Below, one piece after another: positions 30,589-39,781 of a DNA stretch of 64,000 bases (position 1 is its first letter; every line of letters starts with the position of its first letter). The notes under the pieces are model-generated. The model was not told where the DNA came from. It searched no databases and worked only from the letters and a program-made list of their open reading frames with translations. This DNA comes from Nostocoides sp. HKS02 (lineage in GTDB: Bacteria > Actinomycetota > Actinomycetes > Actinomycetales > Dermatophilaceae): contig NZ_CP046121.1 in assembly GCF_009707485.1 (NCBI RefSeq), positions 2,108,001 through 2,172,000 of the forward strand. The letters are read 5' to 3'. The position numbers and the translations under genes were made by a program.

Positions 30589-31935
30589 CTAGAGGGTCAG
30601 GCGCGCCCTGACGACCTCGACCAGACGCTCGGCCACGGCCAGGGCCTGCTCGTGCTCGGCGGCCTCGACCATGACCCGCACGACCGGCTCGGTGCCTGAC
30701 TTGCGCAGCAGGACGCGACCGGTGCCGCCCAGAGCCTCCTGCTCGGTCTTGACGGCCTGCTGGAGGTCCTCGTCGGACTCCACCCGGGACTTGTCGACGC
30801 CCTTGACGTTGATGAGCACCTGCGGAAGCCGGCGCATCACGGTGGCCAGCTCGGCCAGCGTCTGGCCCGTCTCGACGACGCGCGCAGCGAGCATCAACCC
30901 GGTCAGCACGCCGTCGCCGGTGGTGCCGTGGTCGAGGAAGATGACGTGGCCGCTCTGCTCCCCGCCGAGGGAGTACGAGGACGCGCGCATGTCCTCGAGC
31001 ACGTAGCGGTCGCCCACAGCGGTCTGGCGCACGGTGATGCCCTCGCGCTCCATGGCCTGCAGCAGCCCGAGGTTGCTCATCACCGTGGCGACGAGGGTGT
31101 TGTCGGCCAGCACGCCCCGGGACTTCAGCGCGACGGCGAGGATCGCCATGATCTGGTCGCCGTCGACCTCCTCCCCCCGCGCATCGACTGCGAGGCAGCG
31201 GTCGGCGTCACCGTCGTGGGCGATCCCCAGATCTGCGCCCTTGGCCCGCACCGCGGCCTTGAGGTGGTCGAGGTGGGTGGAGCCGTAGCCGTCGTTGATG
31301 TTGAGGCCGTCGGGTTCGGTGCCGATCTCGTGGACGGTGGCCCCGGCCAGCCGGAAGACCTCGGGGCTGACCGAGCTGGCCGCCCCGTGGGCGCCGTCGA
31401 TGACGACGGTCAGGCCGGCGAGGCGGTTCGGCAGGACCGCGAGCAGGTGCGAGATGTAGCGCGTGTGGCCGTCCGGCATCGTGACGACGCGGCCCACGTC
31501 GGGGCCCGTGGGGCGTTCCCAGTCGACGTCGAGCCGCGCGGCGATCTGGTCCTCGACCGTGTCGTCGAGCTTGTGGCCGCCGGCGGCGAAGAACTTGATG
31601 CCGTTGTCGGGCATGGCGTTGTGCGACGCCGACAGCATGACCCCGAAGTCGGCATGGGTGTCGGCCGTGAGGAAGGCGATGGCAGGCGTCGGCAGCACAC
31701 CGGCCTGGTAGACGTCCACTCCGGCGGAGGCGAGCCCGGCGATGACTGCGGCGGACAGGAACTCACCCGAGGCGCGCGGGTCGCGACCGACCACGGCCTT
31801 GGGTCGGCGACCGGCCTGCCGAGCGCCGTCACCCAGGATGTGCGCCGCCGCGACGCTGAGCCGCAGCGCCAGCTCCGCGGTGATGTCGACGTTGGCGAGT
31901 CCGCGGACTCCGTCCGTACCGAACAGTCGTGCCAT
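30589..31935 (-). CDS. glmM: Phosphoglucosamine mutase
   Basis: A 448-residue phosphohexomutase. FGTDGVRG at the N-terminus, the phosphoserine loop [13 protein letters not shown] (about 100-112), the metal loop DGDADRC and the C-terminal sugar-phosphate loop [15 protein letters not shown] are all intact. It converts glucosamine-6-phosphate to glucosamine-1-phosphate for UDP-GlcNAc and peptidoglycan. It follows rpsI by 173 bp, with a strong hairpin between them, so it may use its own promoter. Confidence 0.95.
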   Translation of the reverse strand: MARLFGTDGVRGLANVDITAELALRLSVAAAHILGDGARQAGRRPKAVVGRDPRASGEFLSAAVIAGLASAGVDVYQAGVLPTPAIAFLTADTHADFGVMLSASHNAMPDNGIKFFAAGGHKLDDTVEDQIAARLDVDWERPTGPDVGRVVTMPDGHTRYISHLLAVLPNRLAGLTVVIDGAHGAASSVSPEVFRLAGATVHEIGTEPDGLNINDGYGSTHLDHLKAAVRAKGADLGIAHDGDADRCLAVDARGEEVDGDQIMAILAVALKSRGVLADNTLVATVMSNLGLLQAMEREGITVRQTAVGDRYVLEDMRASSYSLGGEQSGHVIFLDHGTTGDGVLTGLMLAARVVETGQTLAELATVMRRLPQVLINVKGVDKSRVESDEDLQQAVKTEQEALGGTGRVLLRKSGTEPVVRVMVEAAEHEQALAVAERLVEVVRARLTL

Positions 31936-32061
31936 GTGGTGAGCCTTTCGAGGTGTTCAGGCGCGCACGCGCGGCATACCGGGGTCCTGCTTCGCACCGG
32001 AGCCGAGGCGCGCACCGTGGAACGCGAGCATCCCAGCGAACCTACCGCCACACATGCCGAT

Positions 32062-32088
32062 GGCGGCACCCGATGACCGGGTGCCGCC
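32062..32088 (-). terminator. Perfect 11-bp hairpin after rpsI
   Basis: The arms 32062-32072 and 32078-32088 (GGCGGCACCCG and its complement) pair without mismatch around five bases. It lies 20 bp past the rpsI stop and likely ends the rplM-rpsI transcript. No T-tract, as is common in high-GC genomes. Confidence 0.7.
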
Positions 32089-32108
32089 ACAGGCGGTGAA
32101 GCGACAGA

Positions 32109-32612
32109 TCAGCGCTTGGAGTACTGCGGAGCCTTGCGGGCCTTCTTGAGACCGGCCTTCTTGCGCTCCGGAACGCGAGCGTCGCGGGTGAGGAAGCCAG
32201 CCTTCTTCAGCGTCGGACGGTTCAGCTCCTCATCGATGCCGTTGAGCGAGCGGGCGATGCCGAGGCGGACCGCACCGGCCTGGCCGGAGGGGCCACCACC
32301 GTGGACGCGCACGAGCACGTCGTAGGCGCCGTCGAGCTCGAGCACCTTGAGGGGCTCGTTGACGATCTGCTGGTGCACCTTGTTGGGGAAGTACTCCTCG
32401 AGCGTGCGCCCGTTGATCTTCCACTCACCCGTGCCCGGGACGATGCGCACGCGGGCGATGGCCTGCTTGCGGCGGCCGGTGGCAGCGCCGGGCGCCGAGG
32501 CGCTCGGGCGGCGGGCGGGCTCGCCGGCGACGGGGCCTTCGGACTCGGAGGTGTACTCGGTCAGCTCGACCTCGTCGCCCTCGAGCGGGGTCTCAGTGTT
32601 GATGTCAGTCAC
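32109..32612 (-). CDS. rpsI: 30S ribosomal protein S9
   Basis: A 167-residue protein. The conserved S9 body starts at about residue 46 ([15 protein letters not shown]) and ends with the basic tail [10 protein letters not shown] that reaches the ribosomal P site. The first ~45 residues are an acidic then Pro/Ala-rich extension, usual in actinobacteria. It lies 8 bp after rplM. Confidence 0.97.
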   Translation of the reverse strand: MTDINTETPLEGDEVELTEYTSESEGPVAGEPARRPSASAPGAATGRRKQAIARVRIVPGTGEWKINGRTLEEYFPNKVHQQIVNEPLKVLELDGAYDVLVRVHGGGPSGQAGAVRLGIARSLNGIDEELNRPTLKKAGFLTRDARVPERKKAGLKKARKAPQYSKR

Positions 32613-32620
32613 GGTGATCC

Positions 32621-33064
32621 TTACTGGGAGACCTGGGTGATCTCGAACGGGACGGGCTTCTGGGCAGCGTGCGGGTGCTCGGCGCCGACGTAGACCTTGA
32701 GCTTGGTCAGCTGCTGGCGACCCAGGGTGGTCCTGGGGAGCATGCCGCGGACGGCCTTCTCGATGGCCTTCTCGGGGCTCTTGGCGAGCAGCTCGGTGTA
32801 GGAGGTGCTCTTGAGGCCGCCCGGGAAGCCGGAGTGGCGGTAGGCCTTCTTCTGCTCGAGCTTGGCGCCGGTCAGGGCGACCTTCTCGGCGTTGATGATG
32901 ATGACGAAGTCACCACCGTCGACGTGGGGCGCGAAGGTGGTCTTGTGCTTGCCGCGCAGCAGGACCGCGGTCTGGCTCGCGAGGCGACCCAGCACGACGT
33001 CCGTCGCGTCGATGACGTGCCAGGTGCGAGTGACCTCGGCCGGCTTGGGGGTGAAAGTGCGCAA
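32621..33064 (-). CDS. rplM: 50S ribosomal protein L13
   Basis: A 147-residue protein of normal length with [20 protein letters not shown] near the N-terminus and the conserved [18 protein letters not shown]. It is the first gene of the rplM-rpsI transcript; a good promoter lies about 120 bp upstream. Confidence 0.97.
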   Translation of the reverse strand: MRTFTPKPAEVTRTWHVIDATDVVLGRLASQTAVLLRGKHKTTFAPHVDGGDFVIIINAEKVALTGAKLEQKKAYRHSGFPGGLKSTSYTELLAKSPEKAIEKAVRGMLPRTTLGRQQLTKLKVYVGAEHPHAAQKPVPFEITQVSQ

Positions 33065-33182
33065 GGTAATGGCCCTTTACTGCAGATGGTGGTGCTGGAC
33101 TTGGTATGCCGCGGGCGCCCGAGGCGAATGCTCCGGGAGCGTGGGTGCCGCCTTACGAGGGCGCACGGCACAACAGTCCTCA

Positions 33183-33211
33183 AGTTTACGGGCGGAGAGC
33201 CCGCCACCCAA
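33183..33211 (-). promoter_or_regulatory. Predicted rplM promoter
   Basis: On the minus strand the -35 TTGGGT (33206-33211) is 17 bp from the -10 TAAACT (33183-33188). The -35 sits in GCGATTTGGGT, an element shared with the infA, rpsJ and rpsL promoters of this window. Confidence 0.7.
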
Positions 33212-33272
33212 ATCGCCGGCTCGACCCGGCCAGACCCACTCTGACCTGCGACGATGCGGATTTCCGGGGTCC

Positions 33273-33316
33273 GTGCACACTACTTGTGCAAATGAAGTGT
33301 GCACAGGTATTGTGCA
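33273..33316 (+). promoter_or_regulatory. Promoter with four 13-bp-spaced GTGCA repeats (probable operator) before the regulator gene
   Basis: GTGCA begins at 33273, 33286, 33299 and 33312, exactly 13 bp apart, with TGTGCACA at 33298-33305 fully palindromic. A -35-like TTGTGC (33284-33289) and -10 TATTGT (33308-33313), 18 bp apart, are built from the same repeats. Transcription would start at the ATG at 33320. Autoregulation by the encoded protein is the likely use. Confidence 0.65.
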
Positions 33317-33319
33317 TAC

Positions 33320-33937
33320 ATGGCCCCTGATGACACCGCCGACTACACCGGCTTGCGGCTCGACGCCACGGCACTGAAGACCCTCGCCCACCCCCTGCGC
33401 TCGCGGCTGCTCAGCACCCTGCGCAAGGGCGGCCCGGCCACCGCGACCAGCCTGGCCACGACGCTGCACACCAACACCGGGGCCACGAGCTACCACCTGC
33501 GCCGGCTCGAGGCCGTGGGGCTGGTGGCCGACACCGGTGAGGGCGAGGGCAAGCGCCGCCTGTGGAAGGCCGCAACCGACAGCCACCAGTACGAGCCCAG
33601 CGACTTCGTCGGCGACGAGGACGCCGAGACCGCCCTCAACTGGCTGGTCCGCGACTACATCCGCCACCTCGGCGAGCAGTTCGAGCGCTGGCTCGACGTC
33701 GAGGGCAGCTGGCCGGTGGCCTGGCGGGACGCGGCGGGCATGAACGACTCGTTCGTCATCGCCACCCCCGACCAGGTCCAGGCCATGAACGCCGAGATCG
33801 ACCAGGTCGTCGAGAGGTACCGCCGCGTCGGTCAGGGAAACCCCGGCGCGCGCCGGCTGGCGGTGTACTCGGTCATCTATCCGCTCGACCTCGACCGAAC
33901 CCCTCGGGGCGGCTCCGAAACGGCGGACCGGTCATGA
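33320..33937 (+). CDS. ArsR-like winged-helix transcriptional regulator
   Basis: A 205-residue protein. Residues 12-85 form an ArsR/HTH_20-type winged helix: LKTLAHPLRSRLLSTLRKGG, recognition helix TNTGATSYHLRRLEAVG, wing DTGEGEGKRRLWK. The C-terminal ~110 residues are an alpha-helical domain without Cys metal-site motifs, so a metal sensor is unlikely. It overlaps the following MFS gene (ATGA) and probably controls it. No ribosome-binding site: the mRNA is likely leaderless. Confidence 0.85.
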   Translation: MAPDDTADYTGLRLDATALKTLAHPLRSRLLSTLRKGGPATATSLATTLHTNTGATSYHLRRLEAVGLVADTGEGEGKRRLWKAATDSHQYEPSDFVGDEDAETALNWLVRDYIRHLGEQFERWLDVEGSWPVAWRDAAGMNDSFVIATPDQVQAMNAEIDQVVERYRRVGQGNPGARRLAVYSVIYPLDLDRTPRGGSETADRS

Positions 33938-35217
33938 CCTCCCAGCACCTGTCCCCCAGCGCGGCGCGACGCGTCTACCTCACCCTGTCCTTCACCCGAT
34001 GGTTCCCGGTCGGCCTGGTGGTCGGGCTGGTCACCCTGCTTCCGCTCGCGCGCGGGCTCACCGTGGCCGAGGCGCTGACCGCCTCCGCAGTCTCCGGCTG
34101 GGTGGTCTTCGCGCTCGAGCTGCCGACCAGTGGGCTCGCCGACGCCCTGGGGCGGCGACCGGTGTTCGTGGCCGCCGCGGTGGTCAACGTCGCGGCTGGA
34201 CTGGTCTACCTCGTCGCCCACTCGTTCTGGACCTTTGCCCTGGCCGCCTTCCTCACGGGGGTCTTCCGGGCGCTGGACTCCGGCCCGCTCGACGCGTGGT
34301 TCGTCGACACCGTCCACGCGAGCGAGCCCGGCGCCGACGTCGGCCGCGCGCTCTCGGCCCAGGGCACGATGCTCGGGGTCGCCATCGCGACCGGCGCGCT
34401 CATCTCCGGTGCCCTGGTCTGGTGGCACCCCATCGCGAGCCAGCCCGCACTGTTCCTGCCCTTCCTGCTCCTCGTCGCCCTCAACGTGGTCCACCTCGTC
34501 GCCGTGCTGGTCCTGCTCAAGGAGCCGCGGACCCACGTCGACGTCACCGGCGCACGGCGGGCCCTGCAGTCCGCCAAGGAGGCACCGGCGGTCGTGCGCG
34601 ACGGGCTGGGCATGCTGCGTGCCAACAGGATCCTGCGCGGGCTCGTCATGGTCGAGGTGTTCTGGTCCATCGCCATGGTCGTCTTCGAGACGTTCCAGCC
34701 GATCCGGCTCGCCCAGCTCGTCGGCAGCCAGACCGAAGCCGGCGCCCTCATGGGCCCGGTCGCCTCGGCCGGATGGGCGGTCTTCGCCCTCGGGGCGGCG
34801 CTGGCCGGCGTGAGCTCGCGACGCATCGGCCTGGCTCGCACCGCCATCCTCGCCCGGGTCCTCAACAGCCTCGGGGCCGTGGTCATGGGACTGGTCGCCG
34901 GTCCGGCGGCGCTCGTCACGGCATACCTGTTCACCTATGGGCTGCACGGCACCGGCGGGCCGGCGCACAGCGCCCTGCTGCACCGCGAGGCCCACGCCCG
35001 CAACCGCGCCACGGTGCTCTCGATGAACTCCATGATGATGTTCTCGGCCTACTCGGTGGCCGCCCCGTTGCTCGGCCTGCTGGCCGACCACACGTCCAAC
35101 CAGGTCGCGATGGTCACGGCGGGACTGGTCAGCGTGCTCGGTGTGCTCTGCTACCTGCCCGCACGCCGTCACGAACGGCGCGCCGCCCTCGCCGCCCAGG
35201 AGCCTCTCAGCGTCTGA
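33934..35217 (+). CDS. MFS transporter
   Basis: A 427-residue membrane protein with about 12 predicted helices and the MFS loop 2-3 pattern GLADALGRRPVF (about 68-79). The N-terminal half contains FRALDSGPLDAWFVD, seen in a subgroup of actinobacterial drug-efflux-like MFS proteins. The ATG at 33934 overlaps the regulator stop by four bases, so the pair is coupled. Export of a small molecule sensed by the regulator is the simplest reading; the substrate is unknown. Confidence 0.87.
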   Translation: MTSQHLSPSAARRVYLTLSFTRWFPVGLVVGLVTLLPLARGLTVAEALTASAVSGWVVFALELPTSGLADALGRRPVFVAAAVVNVAAGLVYLVAHSFWTFALAAFLTGVFRALDSGPLDAWFVDTVHASEPGADVGRALSAQGTMLGVAIATGALISGALVWWHPIASQPALFLPFLLLVALNVVHLVAVLVLLKEPRTHVDVTGARRALQSAKEAPAVVRDGLGMLRANRILRGLVMVEVFWSIAMVVFETFQPIRLAQLVGSQTEAGALMGPVASAGWAVFALGAALAGVSSRRIGLARTAILARVLNSLGAVVMGLVAGPAALVTAYLFTYGLHGTGGPAHSALLHREAHARNRATVLSMNSMMMFSAYSVAAPLLGLLADHTSNQVAMVTAGLVSVLGVLCYLPARRHERRAALAAQEPLSV

Positions 35218-35244
35218 CGATGCGGGCGACGGCAGACTGGGGCC

Positions 35245-35905
35245 ATGCGCCCCTTTCTCCCTCGGCCTCCTCACCGGACTCCTCGCCCTGGCGGTCGCCG
35301 CGACAGCACTGGTCGTCGCGATCAGCCGACCCAGCGGCGGCCCAGTCCCCTCACCTGGGCGATCCGCCACGGCATCGCTCACCCCGCCGAAGGATCTGCG
35401 CAAGGGCGAGACCTGGTTGCGCACGGTGGCGCTCGACGGCAGCGCGGTCGTGACGACCGAGGGCGGGTTCCAGGACGTGCACGCGACGGCACGCGACGTG
35501 CGCATGACCTCGCGCGGACTGCGGGTGGGCAGCCTGGCCCTCGACGCGACGGTGCCTTTCGGCACCGTCGCTCGCCAGGTCGGGAACGGCGTCCAGCTGT
35601 ATGCCGCCGGCGCCGGCCTCGCGGGGATCCGGCGCGCGTCGACGGCCTTGGGCCGCACGATCGTCATCCAGGCGACGGGCGCGGTCACGGCCCAGGGCGG
35701 ACAGCTGGTCATCGAGCCGCAGACGATCGACCTCGGCGGACCGGCGGCCCTGAACACGGCGTTGTCCGCGGCGGCGCGCGCCCTGGTCACCATCCGGCAT
35801 ACGGTCCAGGGCCTGCCCCAGGGCATGCGGCTGACGCGCGTGACGGTGGGCGCCGACGGCTTTCGCGTGCACCTCGACGGCACCGGGGTCGCGCTCACCT
35901 CCTGA
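35245..35905 (+). CDS. LmeA-like (DUF2993) exported phospholipid-binding protein, frameshifted near the start
   Basis: About 219 residues. The body has FQDVHATARDVRMTSRGLRV and the closing GLPQGMRLTRVTVGADGFRV typical of DUF2993/LmeA, a periplasmic phospholipid-binding family needed for mannan maturation in mycobacteria. The membrane-targeting helix SLGLLTGLLALAVAATALVV is in the body frame, which has no start codon. ATG 35245 is one base out of frame, and removing one C from the four-base run at 35250-35253 joins it as MRPFSLG. A single insertion error is likely. Confidence 0.7.
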
Positions 35906-35936
35906 CGACCCCGCCCCGGCCGTCGAGGCACGCCGT

Positions 35937-37619
35937 TCAGCGAGCCCGCTGCACCCGCCCTTCGTCCCAGACCGGCTCGTCGGACTCGTAGACCGTGCCG
36001 TCAGCCCCGAAGACGAGGTAGCGGTCGAAGCCCCGGGCGAACCAGCGGTCGTGGGTGACGGCGAGCACCGTCCCCTCGAAGGCCGCCAGGCCCTCCTCGA
36101 GCGCCTCGGCCGAGTGGAGGTCGAGGTTGTCGGTCGGTTCGTCGAGCAGCAGGCAGGTGGCACCGGACAACTCGAGCAGCAGGATCTGGAAGCGGGCCTG
36201 CTGGCCGCCGGACAGCGAGTCGAAGGTCTGCTCCCCGGCCCTGGCCAGACCGTAGCGATCGAGCACCTTCGCGGCCTCCTCGCGGGGCCGGCCGGCGCGG
36301 TGCTCGTCGCCGCGGTGCAGGATCTCCAGCAGCGTGCGACCCACCAGCGCTGGCTGTTCGTGGGTCTGCGCAAACCACCCTGGTCGCACGCGCGAGCCCA
36401 GCCGGAGCCGACCGGTGTGCGCGACCGGTGCAGGCGCGACGTCACCGACGGGCTGGTGCTCCTGGTCGGGGTCGGAACCGCCGCCGGCCACCAGGCGCAG
36501 GAAGTGGGACTTGCCCGAGCCGTTGCTGCCGAGCACCGCCACCCGCTCCCCGAACCACACCTCGAGGTCGAACGGGCGCATGAGGCCGGTGAGCTCGAGC
36601 TCCTCGGCGATGACGGCGCGCTTGGCCGTCCGGCCACCCTGGAGGCGCATCCGGACGTTCTGCCGCGGAGGGACGACCCCGGGCGGTCCGGCCTCCTCGA
36701 AGCGCCGCAGCCGCGTCTCGGCCGCCTGGAGCCGCGCCGCCATGTCGGAGTTGTAGGCCGCCTTCTGCCGGTACATGACGACCAGCGCCTTGAGCTTCGC
36801 GTGCTCCTCGTCCCAACGCCGCCGCGACTCCTCGAGCTTGGAGTTCCGGTCCTCGCGGGCCTGGTGATAGGTGGAGAAGCGCCCCGGGTGGACCCACAGG
36901 GTGGAGCCCGCGGCGCCGGGCTCGAGCGTCGCGATCCGGGTGGCGACCCGGTCGAGGAGCTCGCGGTCGTGGCTGACGAACAGCACGGTCTTGGGTGACG
37001 CGATGAGCTGGTCCTCCAGCCACCGCTTGCCGGGCACGTCGAGATAGTTGTCCGGCTCGTCGAGCAGCAGCACCTCTTCGGAGCCGCGGAGCAGGGACTC
37101 GAGCACGAGCCGCTTCTGCTCACCACCCGACAGCGTGGAGACCTGTCGCCACTGGGCCCGGTCGAAGGGCTGCCCCAACGCAGCGACCGTGCAGACGTCC
37201 CACGCGGTCTCCTGGTCGTAGCCGCCGACGTCACCCCAGGTCACCAGCGCCTGCGCATAGGCCAGCTGGTCGACCTCGGAGTCACGCTCCATCATCAGCA
37301 GCTCGGTGCGGTCGATCTCGGCGGCTGCCCTGCGCACCGGGTCGGGTGCGACCGACAGCAGCAGCTCGCGCACTGTCGAGGTGTCGCGGACGTGCCCGAC
37401 GAACTGGCGCATCACCCCGAGCCCGCCCGACCGCGTCACCGCGCCGTCCTGGGCGGCGAGGTCACCGGCGATGATCCGTCCCAGGGTCGTCTTGCCCGTG
37501 CCGTTCGGGCCGACCAGCGCGATCTTGGCTCCCTCCCCAACCCGCAGGGACACGTCGCTGAGCAGGGGCCTGCCGTCGGGCAGGACGAAGCTCACGGAGT
37601 TGACGTCGAGATGGCCCAC
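35937..37619 (-). CDS. ABC-F family ATPase
   Basis: About 560 residues with two ABC domains and no membrane segment. Walker A: GPNGTGKTT and GSNGSGKS; signatures LSGGEQKR and LSGGQQAR; Walker B VLLLDEPDNYLD and CLLLDEPTDNLD. The inter-domain linker (about 240-320) is helical and charged. ABC-F proteins act on ribosomes, as translation factors or in antibiotic protection; which applies here is not clear. GTG 37619 gives the usual MGHLDVNSVSF-like start; an earlier GTG at 37649 is possible. Confidence 0.88.
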   Translation of the reverse strand: MGHLDVNSVSFVLPDGRPLLSDVSLRVGEGAKIALVGPNGTGKTTLGRIIAGDLAAQDGAVTRSGGLGVMRQFVGHVRDTSTVRELLLSVAPDPVRRAAAEIDRTELLMMERDSEVDQLAYAQALVTWGDVGGYDQETAWDVCTVAALGQPFDRAQWRQVSTLSGGEQKRLVLESLLRGSEEVLLLDEPDNYLDVPGKRWLEDQLIASPKTVLFVSHDRELLDRVATRIATLEPGAAGSTLWVHPGRFSTYHQAREDRNSKLEESRRRWDEEHAKLKALVVMYRQKAAYNSDMAARLQAAETRLRRFEEAGPPGVVPPRQNVRMRLQGGRTAKRAVIAEELELTGLMRPFDLEVWFGERVAVLGSNGSGKSHFLRLVAGGGSDPDQEHQPVGDVAPAPVAHTGRLRLGSRVRPGWFAQTHEQPALVGRTLLEILHRGDEHRAGRPREEAAKVLDRYGLARAGEQTFDSLSGGQQARFQILLLELSGATCLLLDEPTDNLDLHSAEALEEGLAAFEGTVLAVTHDRWFARGFDRYLVFGADGTVYESDEPVWDEGRVQRAR

Positions 37620-37675
37620 GAGGGTCCAGCCTGCTGCACCCGGGCGCACTCGTCACCTCGTTATCGCCAGGTTCC

Positions 37676-37735
37676 GGTCGGGGCGTCGGTCGGGGCGTCG
37701 ATCAGGGCGTCAATCAGCGCGTCGGCCAGGGCGTG
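37676..37735. repeat. Five tandem 12-bp repeats
   Basis: Two identical GGTCGGGGCGTC units (37676-37699) are followed by three diverged ones (GATCAGGGCGTC, AATCAGCGCGTC, GGCCAGGGCGTG). They lie in the 220-bp gap between the divergent ABC-F gene and the secreted-protein gene. Confidence 0.75.
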
Positions 37736-37839
37736 TCGCATCCTCCGAACGGCCGACCCGATGGTAAATGCTTCACCAAGTTTGCCGGGGGTACCCCCAT
37801 GGGCCCGGGACACTGGTGATCCGCCCCGAGAGGACCCCT

Positions 37840-38733
37840 TTGCCCAGATTCACCCTGCCCGTGCGTCACCTGCTGGTTATCGTCGGGCTCATGGTCACCA
37901 TCGTCACCGCGCTCGGTGCCGCGGAGTCGAGGTCCGCCCGAGCCGCCGACGCGGTGGCGTCGACCCCTGCGGCACGGGCCATGTGGGTGTGGGACACCTC
38001 CACCCCAGCGGCGACCGTGGCGTTGGCCAGCTCGCAGGGCATCACCGAGCTGTATGCCGCCGTGCCGCCGCACGTCGACAGCTCACCTCAGCTCGCCCAG
38101 CTGCGTGACCTCTCCCAGCGCGCGGCCGCGGCCGGGATCCGCGTCGACGCCCTCGGTGGCGACCCGACCTGGATCGACAACCAGTCGTGGGCCGTCGACA
38201 GCTGGCTCCGGCCCGCGATCGCGACCGGCCTGTTCGCCGGCGTCCACGTCGACATCGAGCCCTACACGACCTCCGCCTGGACCACCTCGCAGGCCAAGGT
38301 CGTCAAGAAATGGCTGGCGACCCTCGACACCCTCCGCACGGCCGCGGGCGCGACGCCGATGCAGGCGGACATCCCGTTCTGGCTGGACCAGGTGTCCGTC
38401 AACGGATCGACGCTCGACTCCGAGATCATCCGGCGCACGAGCGGCGTGACCGTCATGGCCTATCGCAACACCGCTGGCGGCGCGGATGGTTCGATCGCGC
38501 TGAGCGCCCACGCGGTCCACGCCGGCGAGCTGCTCGGCCGCCCAGTGCGCATCGGCGCCGAGACGGACTACCTCGGCACCGATCCGGCCGCGGCCAAGCA
38601 GACCTTCTACGGCTCCACCCGCACCGCCATGGAGGCCCAGCTCTCTGCACTCGCCGGTGCCTACGCAGGCTCGACGGCATACGCGGGGCTGGCGATCCAC
38701 GACGCGGCCGGGTATGCCGCGATGGCCCCCTGA
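37840..38733 (+). CDS. Secreted TIM-barrel-like protein, possible glycoside hydrolase
   Basis: About 297 residues. I chose TTG 37840 because GAGAGGA lies six bases upstream and the product begins with a signal peptide (LPVRHLLVIVGLMVTIVTAL, cleavage near ARA). The mature part alternates short strands and helices: MWVWDTSTPA, ITELYAAVPPHV, GVHVDIEPY, VTVMAYRNT, VRIGAETDYLG. The DIEP and MAYR patterns recall catalytic strands of GH18-like barrels. No firm family assignment. It is likely extracellular. Confidence 0.7.
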   Translation: MPRFTLPVRHLLVIVGLMVTIVTALGAAESRSARAADAVASTPAARAMWVWDTSTPAATVALASSQGITELYAAVPPHVDSSPQLAQLRDLSQRAAAAGIRVDALGGDPTWIDNQSWAVDSWLRPAIATGLFAGVHVDIEPYTTSAWTTSQAKVVKKWLATLDTLRTAAGATPMQADIPFWLDQVSVNGSTLDSEIIRRTSGVTVMAYRNTAGGADGSIALSAHAVHAGELLGRPVRIGAETDYLGTDPAAAKQTFYGSTRTAMEAQLSALAGAYAGSTAYAGLAIHDAAGYAAMAP

Positions 38734-38764
38734 CGGCCCGCTCACCCGCGTCCGGGCACCGACC

Positions 38765-39670
38765 TCACCCCTTCAGTGAGCGCACCGCTCGCGCCTCCTG
38801 GGCGCGCGCGGCCAGGGCGTGGTCCGGGGGGTAGACGACCTCTTCCAGCGAGAGCCCGTGCGGCGCCATGACCGCCACCGCCGGGTCGCGCACGGTCGCC
38901 GACAGCACCTCAGCGGGCCAGCCGACCTCGCGCCGCCCCTCCCCGACGGGCACGACCGCGCCCACCAGCGACCGCACCATCGAGTGGCAGAAGGCGTCGG
39001 CCACGACGGTGGCTTCGAGCACCCCGTCGTCCGCCCGGCGCCACGCGTAGTCCAGCAGGGTCCGGACCGTCGTGGCGCCCTCCCGCCGCTTGCAGAAGGC
39101 CCCGAAGTCGTGCAGCCCCAGCAGCTGTTGTGCGGCGGTGTGCATGGCGACCACGTCGAGCGGGCGCCTGGCGAGCACGGTGTCGTGCCGCCGCAGGGGG
39201 TCGACGGCGCTTGGTTGGTCGCAGAGCCGGTAGAGGTAGCGGCGCCGCACTGCGGAGAACCGCGCGTCGAACCCAGGCGGGGCGACGGACACGGCATGGA
39301 CCGCGATGTCGGGCGGCAGGATGCCCCGCAGGCGCCGCAGGGCGGCCTCTTCGGGGCTGCGTTCGGCCCGGTTGCGCTCGGCCACGCCGGGCAGCTCGGC
39401 CCAGCGCACCGGGTCGGGGTCGAGATGGGCCACCTGGCCGCGCGCGTGCACGCCGGCATCGGTGCGCCCCGCCACGGTCAGCCGGACCGGCTCCGGGGCA
39501 CGCAGCATCGTGGCCAGGGCCGCCGAGAGCTCGGCCTCGACCGTGCGCAGCCCGGGCTGGGCGGCCCACCCCGAGAAGTCGGTGCCGTCGTAGCCGAAGT
39601 CGAGCCGAATCCGCACCGGCGGGTCCACCTCTGCTCGCACCTTCGGGTCCACGCGCGCCAGCCTAGCCAC
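38765..39670 (-). CDS. truA: tRNA pseudouridine synthase A
   Basis: A 301-residue enzyme making pseudouridine at tRNA positions 38-40. LDFGYDGTDFSGWAAQPG (about 23-40) and GRTDAGVHARGQVAHLD with the catalytic Asp (about 67-83) are intact, as is the C-terminal FCHSMVRSLVGAVVPVGEG. Family-typical position after rplQ, but separated by a strong hairpin. Confidence 0.93.
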   Translation of the reverse strand: MARLARVDPKVRAEVDPPVRIRLDFGYDGTDFSGWAAQPGLRTVEAELSAALATMLRAPEPVRLTVAGRTDAGVHARGQVAHLDPDPVRWAELPGVAERNRAERSPEEAALRRLRGILPPDIAVHAVSVAPPGFDARFSAVRRRYLYRLCDQPSAVDPLRRHDTVLARRPLDVVAMHTAAQQLLGLHDFGAFCKRREGATTVRTLLDYAWRRADDGVLEATVVADAFCHSMVRSLVGAVVPVGEGRREVGWPAEVLSATVRDPAVAVMAPHGLSLEEVVYPPDHALAARAQEARAVRSLKG

Positions 39671-39695
39671 CGCGCCCGCCCGGACCCGCCACCAG

Positions 39696-39745
39696 GCACG
39701 GCGAAGGGCCGCCCACCCCGTACGGGTGAGCGGCCCTTCGTGTGC
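39696..39745 (-). terminator. Long hairpin after rplQ
   Basis: A composite stem: GCAC/GTGC, an 11-bp core CGAAGGGCCGC (39702-39712) with its complement at 39730-39740, and CACCC/GGGTG, with single-base bulges and a five-base loop. It likely ends the alpha-operon transcript before truA. Confidence 0.75.
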
Positions 39746-39781
39746 CGTCGAGCAGGTATGCCGTGAGGCTGCCCGCCTGGG

